7,530 bases of DNA from CAIJMI01 sp964448085 (GCA_964448085.1 CAYUUX010000035.1:1-7530), one strand, 5' to 3'. Counted from the stretch's first letter, positions 1 to 6,396 are shown. The notes: a model not told the origin generated them from the sequence alone. Program-made: numbers and translations.

Positions 1-1
1 G

Positions 2-118
2 CCGGGATTAGGTACTACTGATTTGGAAGGCAATCTTATTCATGAAAGAACTAGGTGGGCAGTTCGCGGAATGGTAAAACTGATTGAGATTACTTGTAAA
101 TATGCGGGAATCATCTAA
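2..118 (+). CDS. C-terminal fragment of an unidentified gene, cut by the window edge
   Basis: An open frame runs from the window edge to TAA at 116-118 and gives 38 residues, beginning PGLGTTDLEGNLIHE and ending KLIEITCKYAGII. The start lies outside the window. The pattern of a Gly-rich turn, an Ile-His-Glu segment, a Trp and then a hydrophobic final helix resembles the C-termini of M20-family metallopeptidases (ArgE/DapE/aminoacylase type), where a His precedes a closing helix. The fragment is too short to assign on that basis, so the family is a guess. An open stretch of 38 codons can also arise by chance, so coding status is likely but not proven. It is on the same strand as the operon downstream and ends 120 bases before the preferred start of the binding-protein gene. 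Confidence 0.5.
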   Translation, partial: PGLGTTDLEGNLIHERTRWAVRGMVKLIEITCKYAGII

Positions 119-125
119 GGGAAAC

Positions 126-134
126 TGTGATAAT
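126..134 (+). promoter_or_regulatory. Candidate extended -10 promoter element for the transporter operon
   Basis: The sequence TGTGATAAT has a TGn extension followed by GATAAT, five of six matches to the sigma-70 -10 consensus. It lies just after the preceding stop codon and about 105 bases before the preferred start of the binding-protein gene. No good -35 hexamer sits 16-18 bases upstream, so it would depend on the extended -10. A second, weaker possibility is TTTACA at 169-174 with poor -10 matches around 192-199. This is a consensus match only. Confidence 0.25.
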
Positions 135-152
135 GCTATGAAGTAACAGGTG

Positions 153-163
153 ATTACGGTAAT
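153..163. promoter_or_regulatory. Short palindrome, possible operator
   Basis: ATTAC-G-GTAAT is a perfect 5-bp inverted repeat around a single central base. It lies in the 120-base leader between the upstream gene and the transporter operon, about 20 bases downstream of the candidate -10 element, where a repressor operator could sit. Palindromes this short also arise by chance, and no regulator gene is visible in the window to pair with it. Confidence 0.2.
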
Positions 164-187
164 GGTTCTTTACATTCTAGGCACATG

Positions 188-210
188 AGGTGGTAATTTG
201 TTAACCACTT
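188..210 (+). promoter_or_regulatory. 5' leader hairpin upstream of the binding-protein gene
   Basis: AGGTGGTAA at 188-196 pairs with TTAACCACTT at 201-210 around a TTTG loop, with one bulged A and one G-U pair. The structure ends 15 bases before the Shine-Dalgarno of the preferred start at 239. It buries an SD-like GAGGTGG (187-193) and sits directly against the ATG at 212, which argues against initiation there. It could protect the 5' end of the transcript or regulate it. The stem was paired by eye and no energy was calculated. Confidence 0.35.
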
Positions 211-225
211 TATGATTTTCCGGAA

Positions 226-232
226 GAGGAGG
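226..232 (+). promoter_or_regulatory. Ribosome binding site that fixes the binding-protein start at 239
   Basis: GAGGAGG is a near-ideal Shine-Dalgarno sequence with 6 bases between it and the ATG at 239. It favours 239 over the in-frame ATG at 212. Reading from 212 would turn this purine-rich stretch into the run of basic residues RKRRRR, which is best explained as translated Shine-Dalgarno sequence. Confidence 0.75.
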
Positions 233-238
233 CGAAGA

Positions 239-1219
239 ATGTTTGCAAAAAGGGCAATGAAACGGTTGTTCGTGGTCGCTATTTTGCTATTTATAGCGGT
301 GGCTGCATTCGCTCAGGCTTCATATCCACGTAAAGCGATCGATGCTATTTGCCCATGGAGTGCGGGCGGAAGTACGGATATCGCTTTTCGCGGTTATATG
401 AAGTATTTGTCCAAAGAATTGGGAACGGATATCAATGTCCAGAACTTAACTGGCGGAAACGGTGGAATAGCATGGTCGAAAGCCGCGGTCTCCCCCAAGG
501 ACGGGTATACGGCTATTTTACTAACCTTTGATATCCTAACCAATGAAGCCCAAAAAATGACCAAGGTTTCATACCGCGATTTCGACATCGTCAATATGTT
601 TACGCTACAGGGAATGATGCTGATTACGCATTCTGATTTTGGATACGATAACCTTGAAGAGTTTATCGCGGCTGCTAAAAAAGCACGAAGCGAAGGACGT
701 ACTCTAAAAATCGGTATAGCTGGAGAACTTGGCCTGTGGCACCAGGCGGGCGCTATAATGGCGGAAAAGACGGGGACTGAAGGTGCCTATACCTATGTGC
801 CGTTCAAGGGGTCAGGTGATCAGTTGGCTGATATGCTCGGTAAGCATATAGATGCGATGGTTACCTCGTTGACGGCGTCGGTGCAGCATATTAAGGAAGG
901 AACACTGAAAGTCCTTGCAACTATGACGAATGAGCGAGTCCCTGCGATTTCCGATGTCCCTACGTTTAAAGAGCTTGGCTACGATGTTCAGTATACTAGT
1001 TGGCGTGCCTTAGCATTCCCCAAAGGAGTGCCGGCGAATGTATTGGAAACCGTGCGTGCCGCGGCGAAGAAAGCATATTACAATCCTGAGTTCCAGGATT
1101 GGGCGAATAAGGCGAATATCGATCCATTCTTCCTGGACCACATCGAGGCAGCGGAATACATGAAAAATCAGTATCCAATGGTTGAGGGAGTAATGAAAAA
1201 ATTTGGGCTCATTAAATAG
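239..1219 (+). CDS. TTT-family periplasmic substrate-binding protein (TctC/Bug type)
   Basis: This is the extracytoplasmic solute receptor of a tripartite tricarboxylate transporter; it captures a small, usually carboxylated, ligand and delivers it to the TctA/TctB membrane complex. The chosen start gives 326 residues, a normal family length. A Sec signal peptide is visible: basic KRAMKR, a hydrophobic core at about residues 10-24, and an AFA-Q or AQA-S cleavage site near 25-27. There is no lipobox Cys. The mature protein begins near SYPRKAI, as is typical of Bug proteins. CPWSAGGSTD (38-47) is the family's ligand-loop motif, GGNGG (72-76) matches the usual pGaGG segment, and DGYT (88-91) the conserved DGYT. 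Later family marks are YVPFKG and DVPTFKELGYD. The ligand cannot be predicted. An in-frame ATG at 212 would add nine residues but lacks a well-placed ribosome binding site; ATG 257 is also possible. Confidence 0.92.
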   Translation: MFAKRAMKRLFVVAILLFIAVAAFAQASYPRKAIDAICPWSAGGSTDIAFRGYMKYLSKELGTDINVQNLTGGNGGIAWSKAAVSPKDGYTAILLTFDILTNEAQKMTKVSYRDFDIVNMFTLQGMMLITHSDFGYDNLEEFIAAAKKARSEGRTLKIGIAGELGLWHQAGAIMAEKTGTEGAYTYVPFKGSGDQLADMLGKHIDAMVTSLTASVQHIKEGTLKVLATMTNERVPAISDVPTFKELGYDVQYTSWRALAFPKGVPANVLETVRAAAKKAYYNPEFQDWANKANIDPFFLDHIEAAEYMKNQYPMVEGVMKKFGLIK

Positions 1220-1238
1220 CATTCGCACTGTCTATGCT

Positions 1239-1273
1239 TAGTTGAAGGGGGTTAATAAAATCCCCTTCAACTA
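1239..1273 (+). promoter_or_regulatory. Intercistronic hairpin between the tctC-like and tctB-like genes
   Basis: TAGTTGAAGGGG (1239-1250) and CCCCTTCAACTA (1262-1273) are perfect 12-bp complements around an 11-base, A/T-rich loop; one G-U pair could extend the stem inward. The structure starts 19 bases after the binding-protein stop codon. TCCCATAAAAAGG follows, so there is no U tract and it is not a canonical intrinsic terminator. Since the ribosome binding site of the next gene begins about 10 bases later, partial termination or protection of the upstream mRNA 3' end is the likely role. Similar arrangements are known in other operons where the binding protein must exceed the membrane subunits. 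Confidence 0.75.
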
Positions 1274-1297
1274 TCCCATAAAAAGGAGCAACACAAA

Positions 1298-1798
1298 TTG
1301 AAAGCTAAAGAGCTCATAATTGGGTGCGCATTCCTTTTAATATCATGTCTTTTTTTCATTTCAACGTTTTCATTTCCTACACCTCCAGTACAAGCAGCAG
1401 GACCTGCATTCTGGCCTAGGGTGATGAGTGTTATTTTAGGGTTATTTTCCATTTTTTTTATAGTGAAATCAGCGAATGATATCAGAAAAGAAAAGAGATC
1501 TACCGATATCGAATCTACAAAAACCGCATCAAATACTACTGAAAAAACTAGTAATTTTAAAAAACCTCTTATAGGTATGGTGGCAACTGTTTTTTTTATT
1601 ATATTACTTTATATTTTTGGTTTTATCATTGGCACATTCAGTTACTTTATACTACTGACTGTTATTGTTACAGAAAAATATAGTTGGAAAAAGTTTTTTA
1701 TCGCAGCGGTACAGGCCTCCATCCTTGTAGTCACCATATATTTCCTGTTTGGCGAGTTCCTCAATATTAATCTACCCGATGGTATACTATTTTATTAG
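1298..1798 (+). CDS. TTT-family small membrane subunit (TctB-like)
   Basis: This is the small integral-membrane subunit of the tripartite tricarboxylate transporter, the partner of the large TctA subunit; its exact role in transport is unclear. It has 166 residues, usual for TctB. Hydrophobic segments lie at about 6-24, 40-57, 90-112, 114-125 and 132-152, and a polar Lys/Ser/Thr-rich cytoplasmic-type loop fills 62-88. The GPAFWPR segment (35-41) matches the family's conserved Gly-Pro-x-x-x-Pro-Arg entry to the second helix, and the NINLPDG end matches the family's terminal Leu-Pro-x-Gly. The start is TTG, supported by AAGGAG at 1283-1288 with 9 bases of spacing. The nearest in-frame ATG (1424) would remove the first helix. 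A TTG start behind a hairpin would lower expression relative to the binding protein. The DNA is very AT-rich: one 60-base stretch at 1561-1620 counts 25% GC. Confidence 0.87.
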   Translation: MKAKELIIGCAFLLISCLFFISTFSFPTPPVQAAGPAFWPRVMSVILGLFSIFFIVKSANDIRKEKRSTDIESTKTASNTTEKTSNFKKPLIGMVATVFFIILLYIFGFIIGTFSYFILLTVIVTEKYSWKKFFIAAVQASILVVTIYFLFGEFLNINLPDGILFY

Positions 1799-1810
1799 CA
1801 GGAGCGGAGC

Positions 1811-3307
1811 ATGGATTTTTGGTTGTCTTTCCTGACAGTATTAAAGCCCCTAAATTTAATGTTCATAACTATTGGAGTATTAGCGGGAATAATTGTAGGT
1901 GCCATCCCAGGTCTTACGGCAACTTTAGCCATATCGCTGTTAATACCTTTTACTTTTGGAATGGACCCTGTGCCGGCATTGATCATGCTATTAGGAATTT
2001 ATTGCGGCGGTATGTATGGTGGATCAATCACCGCGATATTGATACATACTCCAGGGACGCCGGGGGCTGCGGCGACTGTTTTAGATGGATATCCCCTTGC
2101 GCAACAAGGCAAGGCAGGGAAAGCTCTAGGTATCTCGGTGATAGCGTCTTTTATCGGTGGAGTAATAAGTGCAGTAATCATGATTTTCCTTTCTCCGGTA
2201 ATATCATCGTGGGCATTGAAATTCAGCTCTGCGGAGTATTTTTCTTTAGCTCTTTTTGGATTGACTGTCATATTTTCCATTTCGGAAAAATCAATATTGA
2301 AAGGAACAATATCTGGTTTATTCGGCTTGCTTTTATCTACGGTAGGTCTGGACTATATTGTGCCGTATGCTCGCTTCACCTTCGGTCTCGATAGCCTCGT
2401 AATAGGGTTTCCACTGCTCCCCGCTATTATTGGCTTGTTCGCGATTACTGAAGTTTTCAGGCTTTTTGAAAAACCGGATGAAAAAATAGAAGTTCCGAAA
2501 ATTAAAATAAGGGGAGTTATCCCTACAAGAGAAGAGACAAAAAAACTTATACCTGTATATATAAAATCCAGTATTATAGGCACGTTCATCGGCGCATTAC
2601 CAGGCACTGGCGCTAATATCGCCTCGTTTATTTCGTATGGCGAAGCAAGGCGTTGTTCAAAGACACCGGAAAAATTCGGTACAGGAATGATAGAAGGGGT
2701 GGCTGCAGCTGAGTCAGCCAATAATGCAGTAACTGGCGGAGCTCTAATCCCAATGCTGACTCTCGGCATACCTGGTGACGCCGTAACCGCCGTATTGCTT
2801 GGCGCTCTTACTATTCAAGGACTTCAACCAGGACCGCTTTTATTCAAGGAACATATGGATATCATTAATCCTATGTTTTCAGGAATAATTGTCGCAAATG
2901 TAGTTATGCTAATTGCTGGTCTTTTTGGAACACTATTTTTTGCTCGAATCGCATCGTTGAAAAGAAGCTTATTAATACCCCTGGTTTCAATTTTCGCATT
3001 GATTGGGGCTTTCGCGACAGAAGGGAGCTTCGCTCATTTGCTAATAGCGCTTGGGTTTGGAATTGTTGGTTACATTTTGGATAAATTCGGATTTCCCTTA
3101 GCTCCGATTGCTTTGTCCATTATATTGGGACCGATCGCGGAAACAAGCTTTAGGACAGCCTTGATAAGGTCTCAGGGAAGTTTGTCAATATTTTTCACTA
3201 GGCCAATTTCTCTCGTATTTATTCTTTTATCAATTGCTTCTATTCTAATTGTCGTTATCAGGAGAAACTTCAAAGGAAAATTAAGAATAAAACCCAAGGA
3301 GCGATAG
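1811..3307 (+). CDS. TTT-family large membrane subunit (TctA-like)
   Basis: This is the main transmembrane permease subunit of the tripartite tricarboxylate transporter, a secondary carrier in the cytoplasmic membrane driven by an ion gradient. It has 498 residues, standard for the family (Pfam TctA), and is hydrophobic throughout with about a dozen helices. The two family signature blocks are both present. The first covers about residues 30-107, with GAIPGLTA (30-37), a GGMYGG segment (66-71) and PGTPGA (81-86). The second covers about 261-345, with GALPGTGAN (261-269), ESANNA (301-306) and GIPGD (319-323). Together they look like an internally duplicated half, as known for TctA. The start follows AGGAG (1800-1804) by 6 bases and lies 12 bases after the tctB-like stop. 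No key block is missing, so the transporter looks intact. Confidence 0.95.
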   Translation: MDFWLSFLTVLKPLNLMFITIGVLAGIIVGAIPGLTATLAISLLIPFTFGMDPVPALIMLLGIYCGGMYGGSITAILIHTPGTPGAAATVLDGYPLAQQGKAGKALGISVIASFIGGVISAVIMIFLSPVISSWALKFSSAEYFSLALFGLTVIFSISEKSILKGTISGLFGLLLSTVGLDYIVPYARFTFGLDSLVIGFPLLPAIIGLFAITEVFRLFEKPDEKIEVPKIKIRGVIPTREETKKLIPVYIKSSIIGTFIGALPGTGANIASFISYGEARRCSKTPEKFGTGMIEGVAAAESANNAVTGGALIPMLTLGIPGDAVTAVLLGALTIQGLQPGPLLFKEHMDIINPMFSGIIVANVVMLIAGLFGTLFFARIASLKRSLLIPLVSIFALIGAFATEGSFAHLLIALGFGIVGYILDKFGFPLAPIALSIILGPIAETSFRTALIRSQGSLSIFFTRPISLVFILLSIASILIVVIRRNFKGKLRIKPKER

Positions 3308-3313
3308 AGAATT

Positions 3314-3640
3314 ATGGTAAAAATGGAACCTATTTTTCTCAATGGGCATTGCGTTATTGGGGTTGAGATAGCGTATCCAAAAACAACGCTCCTTTCGATA
3401 ACCGTTCCAAACATAGGGTACATAATGTGTGGTGTATTAAATATTCAGGCTATGGATACTTTGCATCCTGAAAGAGGAATTATCGCAGCCAGAGTTGTTG
3501 GTGTAAAAACCTTTCAGGATCTTTTAAAAGCTAGGGTTGTTGAGACTACTAAACAAGGGGAACAAATCGGAATTTCGCCTGGAATGACGGGAGCGGAATC
3601 GCTGGAATGCATGCTCAGGGTCGCAGAAGGGAATAATTAA
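3314..3640 (+). CDS. DUF1805 (YunC-like) protein of unknown function
   Basis: The 108-residue product matches the small DUF1805 family typified by Bacillus subtilis YunC. Family marks are a beta-rich N-terminal half with PKTTLLSIT, the GYIMCG segment (35-40), then ERGIIAARVVGVKTFQDLL (53-71) and a closing GISPGMTG (86-93). Members are around 100 residues, so this copy is full length. It has no signal peptide or membrane helix and should be cytoplasmic. I know of no assigned biochemical function. Its position between TTT transporter and ThDP enzyme suggests a role tied to that substrate, perhaps as a small enzyme, binding or accessory protein. The start lies 6 bases after tctA-like. AAGGAG at 3296-3301, inside the end of tctA-like, is 12 bases upstream, slightly long spacing, so translation may depend on coupling. 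Family call fairly sure, function unknown. Confidence 0.82.
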   Translation: MVKMEPIFLNGHCVIGVEIAYPKTTLLSITVPNIGYIMCGVLNIQAMDTLHPERGIIAARVVGVKTFQDLLKARVVETTKQGEQIGISPGMTGAESLECMLRVAEGNN

Positions 3641-3660
3641 AACACATAAAGGGGTACGCT

Positions 3661-5379
3661 ATGAAGGGATCTGATATCGTCGTTGATTCTCTTATCGATA
3701 ATGGAGTTACGGAAATATTCGGCGTTCCTGGTGATACCAGTATGGGGTTTCACGATGCATTGGTTCGCAACGGAAAAATTAAATATATCGTATGTCGCGA
3801 TGAACGAAACGCGGCATATATGGCAGATGGCTATGCTCGAGTTTCGCATAGACCGGGCGTTGTCGATGTACCGAGCGGGGGCGGTGTTCTTTATGTTATC
3901 CCCGGCTTAGCGGAAGCCAATGATTCTTCGATTCCGTTGGTCTGCATTTCTTCCGATATAACAATGTCCAGCGAAGAGACTGAAGCCCTCACCGATGTCA
4001 GGCAACTGGATTTAACCTCACCAGCCACAAAGTGGAATTGCAAAATTAAAAGTACGAAAAAAATTCAGACATATATCGAAAAAGCCTTTCGTATAGCCAC
4101 GCTTGGGAAACCAGGCGCGACACATGTATCTATACCAGAAAATATCCATGGTGAGGAGATATCGTGGACTTATACCAGGACTCCACCTCCTTCTGGAATT
4201 AGTGCGTTAAGGTCCGGTCCAATGGGTAGCGACATCCAATCGGTAAGGGAAGCGTTGTTGAACGCCCATGACCCCGTTGTCATAGCCGGTGGTGGAGTTC
4301 ATGCAGCCCAAGCCTATGAGTCTTTGGCGGAATTTTCAGAAAAATTTACTGTATTTGTCGCTACCTCAATTAACGGGAAAGGATGTATTAATGAAACTAA
4401 TCCCTTGAGCATTGGCGTTATTGGGGCCAATGGGGGTTCTGAAGAAACTAACGAGGTTGTCCGTTCGTCTGATTTAGTCATAATACTCGGCTCTAAGATG
4501 AATAATGTTACCTCGATGGGTGGTTGTATTTTCAAAGAAGGACAAAAAATTGTACAGGTGGATATTTCTGAAAAAATTCTAGGGGCAAACGTCCATCCTA
4601 ATATTCCTGTTCTAAGTGATATTGATCTATTTTTAAGGGATTTAAATAAATCATTTGATGAAATAAAAAAAAGGTATATCAACAGAGATCCGTGGATAGG
4701 TAAGGTAAACTCGATTTTAATAAATAAGTGGAATCGAATTGAAAAAGAAATAAATGCTCCGACAAAATTCGTCAATCCCGCGCTATTTTTTAAGATTCTT
4801 CTCTCCAATACCGATGAAAATGCAATATTCGTCGCTGACGCAGGAACGCCAACTCCGTATCTCGCTTCATATTGTCGCTTGAAATCATTTGGACGTCATA
4901 CTGTGATGCCGAGGGCCCACGGGAGCCTCGGTTATGCGCTTCCGGCGGCAATAGGTGTTAAGGTCGCGAAACCCGAAGCAACAGTAATATCGATGTTTGG
5001 TGACGGCAGTTTTGGTATGGCTGTAGGAGACTTGGAAACAGCAAAACGCTTAGGTCTTCCTATAATTTTCATGAATTTCCAAAACAACAGCTACGGTTGG
5101 ATAAAGACTATACAACGGCTCTATTACGAAGAAAGATATTATGCTGTTGATTTTGATAGAATCGATGCCACACGCATCGCGGAAGGGTTTGGCATTGAAG
5201 CAATCAAAATTGATAAAAATGAAGAAATTGAGAAGGTCATAAAATGGAGCCTAAAGCAAAAAAAACCCGTATTCCTAGATATTCATATCGAACCGCCGAC
5301 AGAGCTGGTGCCTCCGGTTGTTAAGTGGGAACGGGATAAATCGGTTCCTGCAGAAGCGAGAAAGAAGCTTACGTACTAA
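3661..5379 (+). CDS. Thiamine-diphosphate-dependent enzyme, acetolactate synthase/2-oxo-acid decarboxylase superfamily
   Basis: The 572-residue product has the three-domain layout of this superfamily. The N-terminal Pyr domain (about 1-170) carries CRDERNAAYMADGYAR (45-60), with Glu48 at the place of the catalytic glutamate that activates ThDP. The central domain (about 190-335) has the INGKG turn (237-241) and the LVIILGSK segment. The C-terminal PP domain (about 370-550) holds the Mg-ThDP motif from GDGSFGM (447-453) to FQNN (473-476). Such enzymes decarboxylate or ligate 2-oxo acids, or act on related carboxylates. The usual SGPG loop of acetolactate synthase reads PSGGG here (71-75), and no small regulatory subunit gene is adjacent, so biosynthetic acetolactate synthase (ilvB) is unlikely. 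It more probably acts on the imported substrate. AAAGGGG (3648-3654) precedes the ATG by 6 bases. GC varies inside the gene: hand counts of 60-base stretches range from 33% (4681) to 60% (4921). Specific reaction unknown. Confidence 0.9.
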   Translation: MKGSDIVVDSLIDNGVTEIFGVPGDTSMGFHDALVRNGKIKYIVCRDERNAAYMADGYARVSHRPGVVDVPSGGGVLYVIPGLAEANDSSIPLVCISSDITMSSEETEALTDVRQLDLTSPATKWNCKIKSTKKIQTYIEKAFRIATLGKPGATHVSIPENIHGEEISWTYTRTPPPSGISALRSGPMGSDIQSVREALLNAHDPVVIAGGGVHAAQAYESLAEFSEKFTVFVATSINGKGCINETNPLSIGVIGANGGSEETNEVVRSSDLVIILGSKMNNVTSMGGCIFKEGQKIVQVDISEKILGANVHPNIPVLSDIDLFLRDLNKSFDEIKKRYINRDPWIGKVNSILINKWNRIEKEINAPTKFVNPALFFKILLSNTDENAIFVADAGTPTPYLASYCRLKSFGRHTVMPRAHGSLGYALPAAIGVKVAKPEATVISMFGDGSFGMAVGDLETAKRLGLPIIFMNFQNNSYGWIKTIQRLYYEERYYAVDFDRIDATRIAEGFGIEAIKIDKNEEIEKVIKWSLKQKKPVFLDIHIEPPTELVPPVVKWERDKSVPAEARKKLTY

Positions 5380-6273
5380 ATGAGTCCCGGCAAAAAAGAT
5401 GATGCGAAAAGCGCTCGATACTTAGGAGAAATATCAATATTATTTTCCGCGCTTTTCCTGTCTCTAGGAACTGTTTTCGCAAAAATTATTAATAACACCT
5501 CAGATACCCATTCTCTTGAAATATCATTTGTTCGTTTTCTGGTAGGATTATGCATAATATCCCCATATTTCATAGTAAAGAAGAAACCATTAAAACCTGT
5601 AAAGTTGAAATATGTTTTCGGCCGCTCTATTACGAATACTTTTTCGATAATTCTATTTTTCTTGGGTATTCAATTCACTAGTGTTACAAAAGCAAATATG
5701 TTGAATATGACGTCACCGGTATTTGTTTTTTTCTTGGCACCATTTTTGAATAAAGAAAAACAGAGTTTATCTGGAGTAATGTATCTCGTTTTCGTGATGG
5801 TGGGCGCATATTTCGTTATAAACCCTAATTTTAATACTCTACAAATAGGGGATTTATTCGCCCTTCTTTCAGGAATTACAGCAGGAATATCCACGTCAAT
5901 ATTGAGGGAGGCAAGAAAATTCGATGACACGTCGCTGATTCTATTTTACCTATATTTATTTTCAACGATCATTAGTTTTTTGATGGTATTGCCGCTATTT
6001 ACCATGCCCTCGCTCAGGGTGCTATTTCTAATGGTCATTTCTGGAGTCTTTGGAGTTCTCGGACAACTCACTATGAGTTGGGGCTTCTCCCAGGTAGATG
6101 CGTGCATGGGGTCAGTAATATCAGCGTCACGCATTTTGTTCAGCGGTATAATGGGAATTTTACTATTCTCCGATCCTATAAACCTTAATATTATATTAGG
6201 CGGGTTGCTGATTTTAGTCGCATTGATCGGAGTTAGCGGAATTTTTAAACTCAAAAAGAATACAAAACAATAA
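5380..6273 (+). CDS. EamA/DMT-superfamily membrane transporter
   Basis: The 297-residue protein has ten predictable helices (about 14-36, 46-66, 77-98, 104-122, 131-147, 157-175, 186-207, 213-232, 242-262, 269-289) and a Lys-rich C-terminus. This is the pattern of the drug/metabolite transporter superfamily with two EamA repeats of five helices (about 14-147 and 157-289). Family features visible are SFVRFLVG in helix 2, an ANMLNMTSPVFVFFLAPFL segment at helices 3-4 followed by a short loop, and the matching SVISASRILFSGIMGILLF segment in the second half. Many such proteins export amino acids or small metabolites and some import them, so direction and substrate are open. The ATG directly follows the TAA of the ThDP gene with no spacer and only a weak purine-rich AGAAAGAAG upstream, so translation probably depends on ribosomes finishing that gene. 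This ties its expression to the ThDP enzyme. Confidence 0.88.
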   Translation: MSPGKKDDAKSARYLGEISILFSALFLSLGTVFAKIINNTSDTHSLEISFVRFLVGLCIISPYFIVKKKPLKPVKLKYVFGRSITNTFSIILFFLGIQFTSVTKANMLNMTSPVFVFFLAPFLNKEKQSLSGVMYLVFVMVGAYFVINPNFNTLQIGDLFALLSGITAGISTSILREARKFDDTSLILFYLYLFSTIISFLMVLPLFTMPSLRVLFLMVISGVFGVLGQLTMSWGFSQVDACMGSVISASRILFSGIMGILLFSDPINLNIILGGLLILVALIGVSGIFKLKKNTKQ

Positions 6274-6343
6274 AGTGAGAGTCGCATGCCCGGCTATGAA
6301 AAAAATAATAGACAAACTGTTTAAAGAAGCTTAATTTTAATAA

Positions 6344-6368
6344 CTACCAGGATACCGTAGTTCGGTAG
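6344..6368. promoter_or_regulatory. Nested inverted repeats in the leader of the oxidoreductase gene
   Basis: TACCG (6353-6357) and CGGTA (6363-6367) form a perfect 5-bp repeat around a 5-base spacer. An outer CTACC (6344-6348) can pair instead with GGTAG (6364-6368), so two alternative pairings compete for the same right arm. This lies about 60-80 bases before the oxidoreductase start in the 152-base gap. It could be an operator or a small leader structure. The arms are short and chance is possible. Confidence 0.25.
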
Positions 6369-6378
6369 AGTTTCTGGC

Positions 6379-6396
6379 CTCACGCTAGTGAATGAG
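6379..6396. promoter_or_regulatory. Imperfect palindrome before the oxidoreductase gene, possible operator
   Basis: The stretch contains TCAC-GCTA-GTGA (6380-6391), with outer CTCA (6379-6382) also matching TGAG (6393-6396). It lies about 30 bases upstream of the start codon, just before the Shine-Dalgarno region, where a repressor could act. No regulator is encoded nearby. Support is only the symmetry. Confidence 0.2.

Noticed and set aside
212..238. Longer binding-protein start at ATG 212 giving a basic MIFRKRRRRMFAK N-terminus that resembles a twin-arginine (Tat) signal (RRMFAK)
   Set aside because: The arginine codons are the Shine-Dalgarno sequence of ATG 239 read in frame, ATG 212 has no well-placed ribosome binding site and abuts a hairpin, and the hydrophobic core starts too far from the arginines and is strongly Sec-like.
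1239..1273. Intrinsic terminator ending the binding-protein transcript
   Set aside because: The stem is strong but no U tract follows, and the membrane subunit genes that complete the same transporter begin immediately afterwards. Partial termination remains possible.
1999..2769. Long minus-strand open frames inside the tctA-like gene (1999-2280 and 2353-2769), and others opposite the ThDP and oxidoreductase genes
   Set aside because: They mirror a gene with clear family motifs on the + strand, have no recognisable protein features or ribosome binding sites, and are explained by codon bias of the real gene.
3661..5379. Assignment of the ThDP enzyme as IlvB acetolactate synthase
   Set aside because: No ilvN/ilvH or other branched-chain genes are near, the SGPG loop is replaced by PSGGG, and the context is a transporter operon. 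The broad superfamily call is safe, the specific one is not.
6296..6334. Small ORF coding for MKKIIDKLFKEA in the gap after the EamA gene
   Set aside because: Only 12 codons in A-rich sequence with no convincing Shine-Dalgarno sequence. A second 12-codon frame from ATG 6286 overlaps it, as expected by chance.
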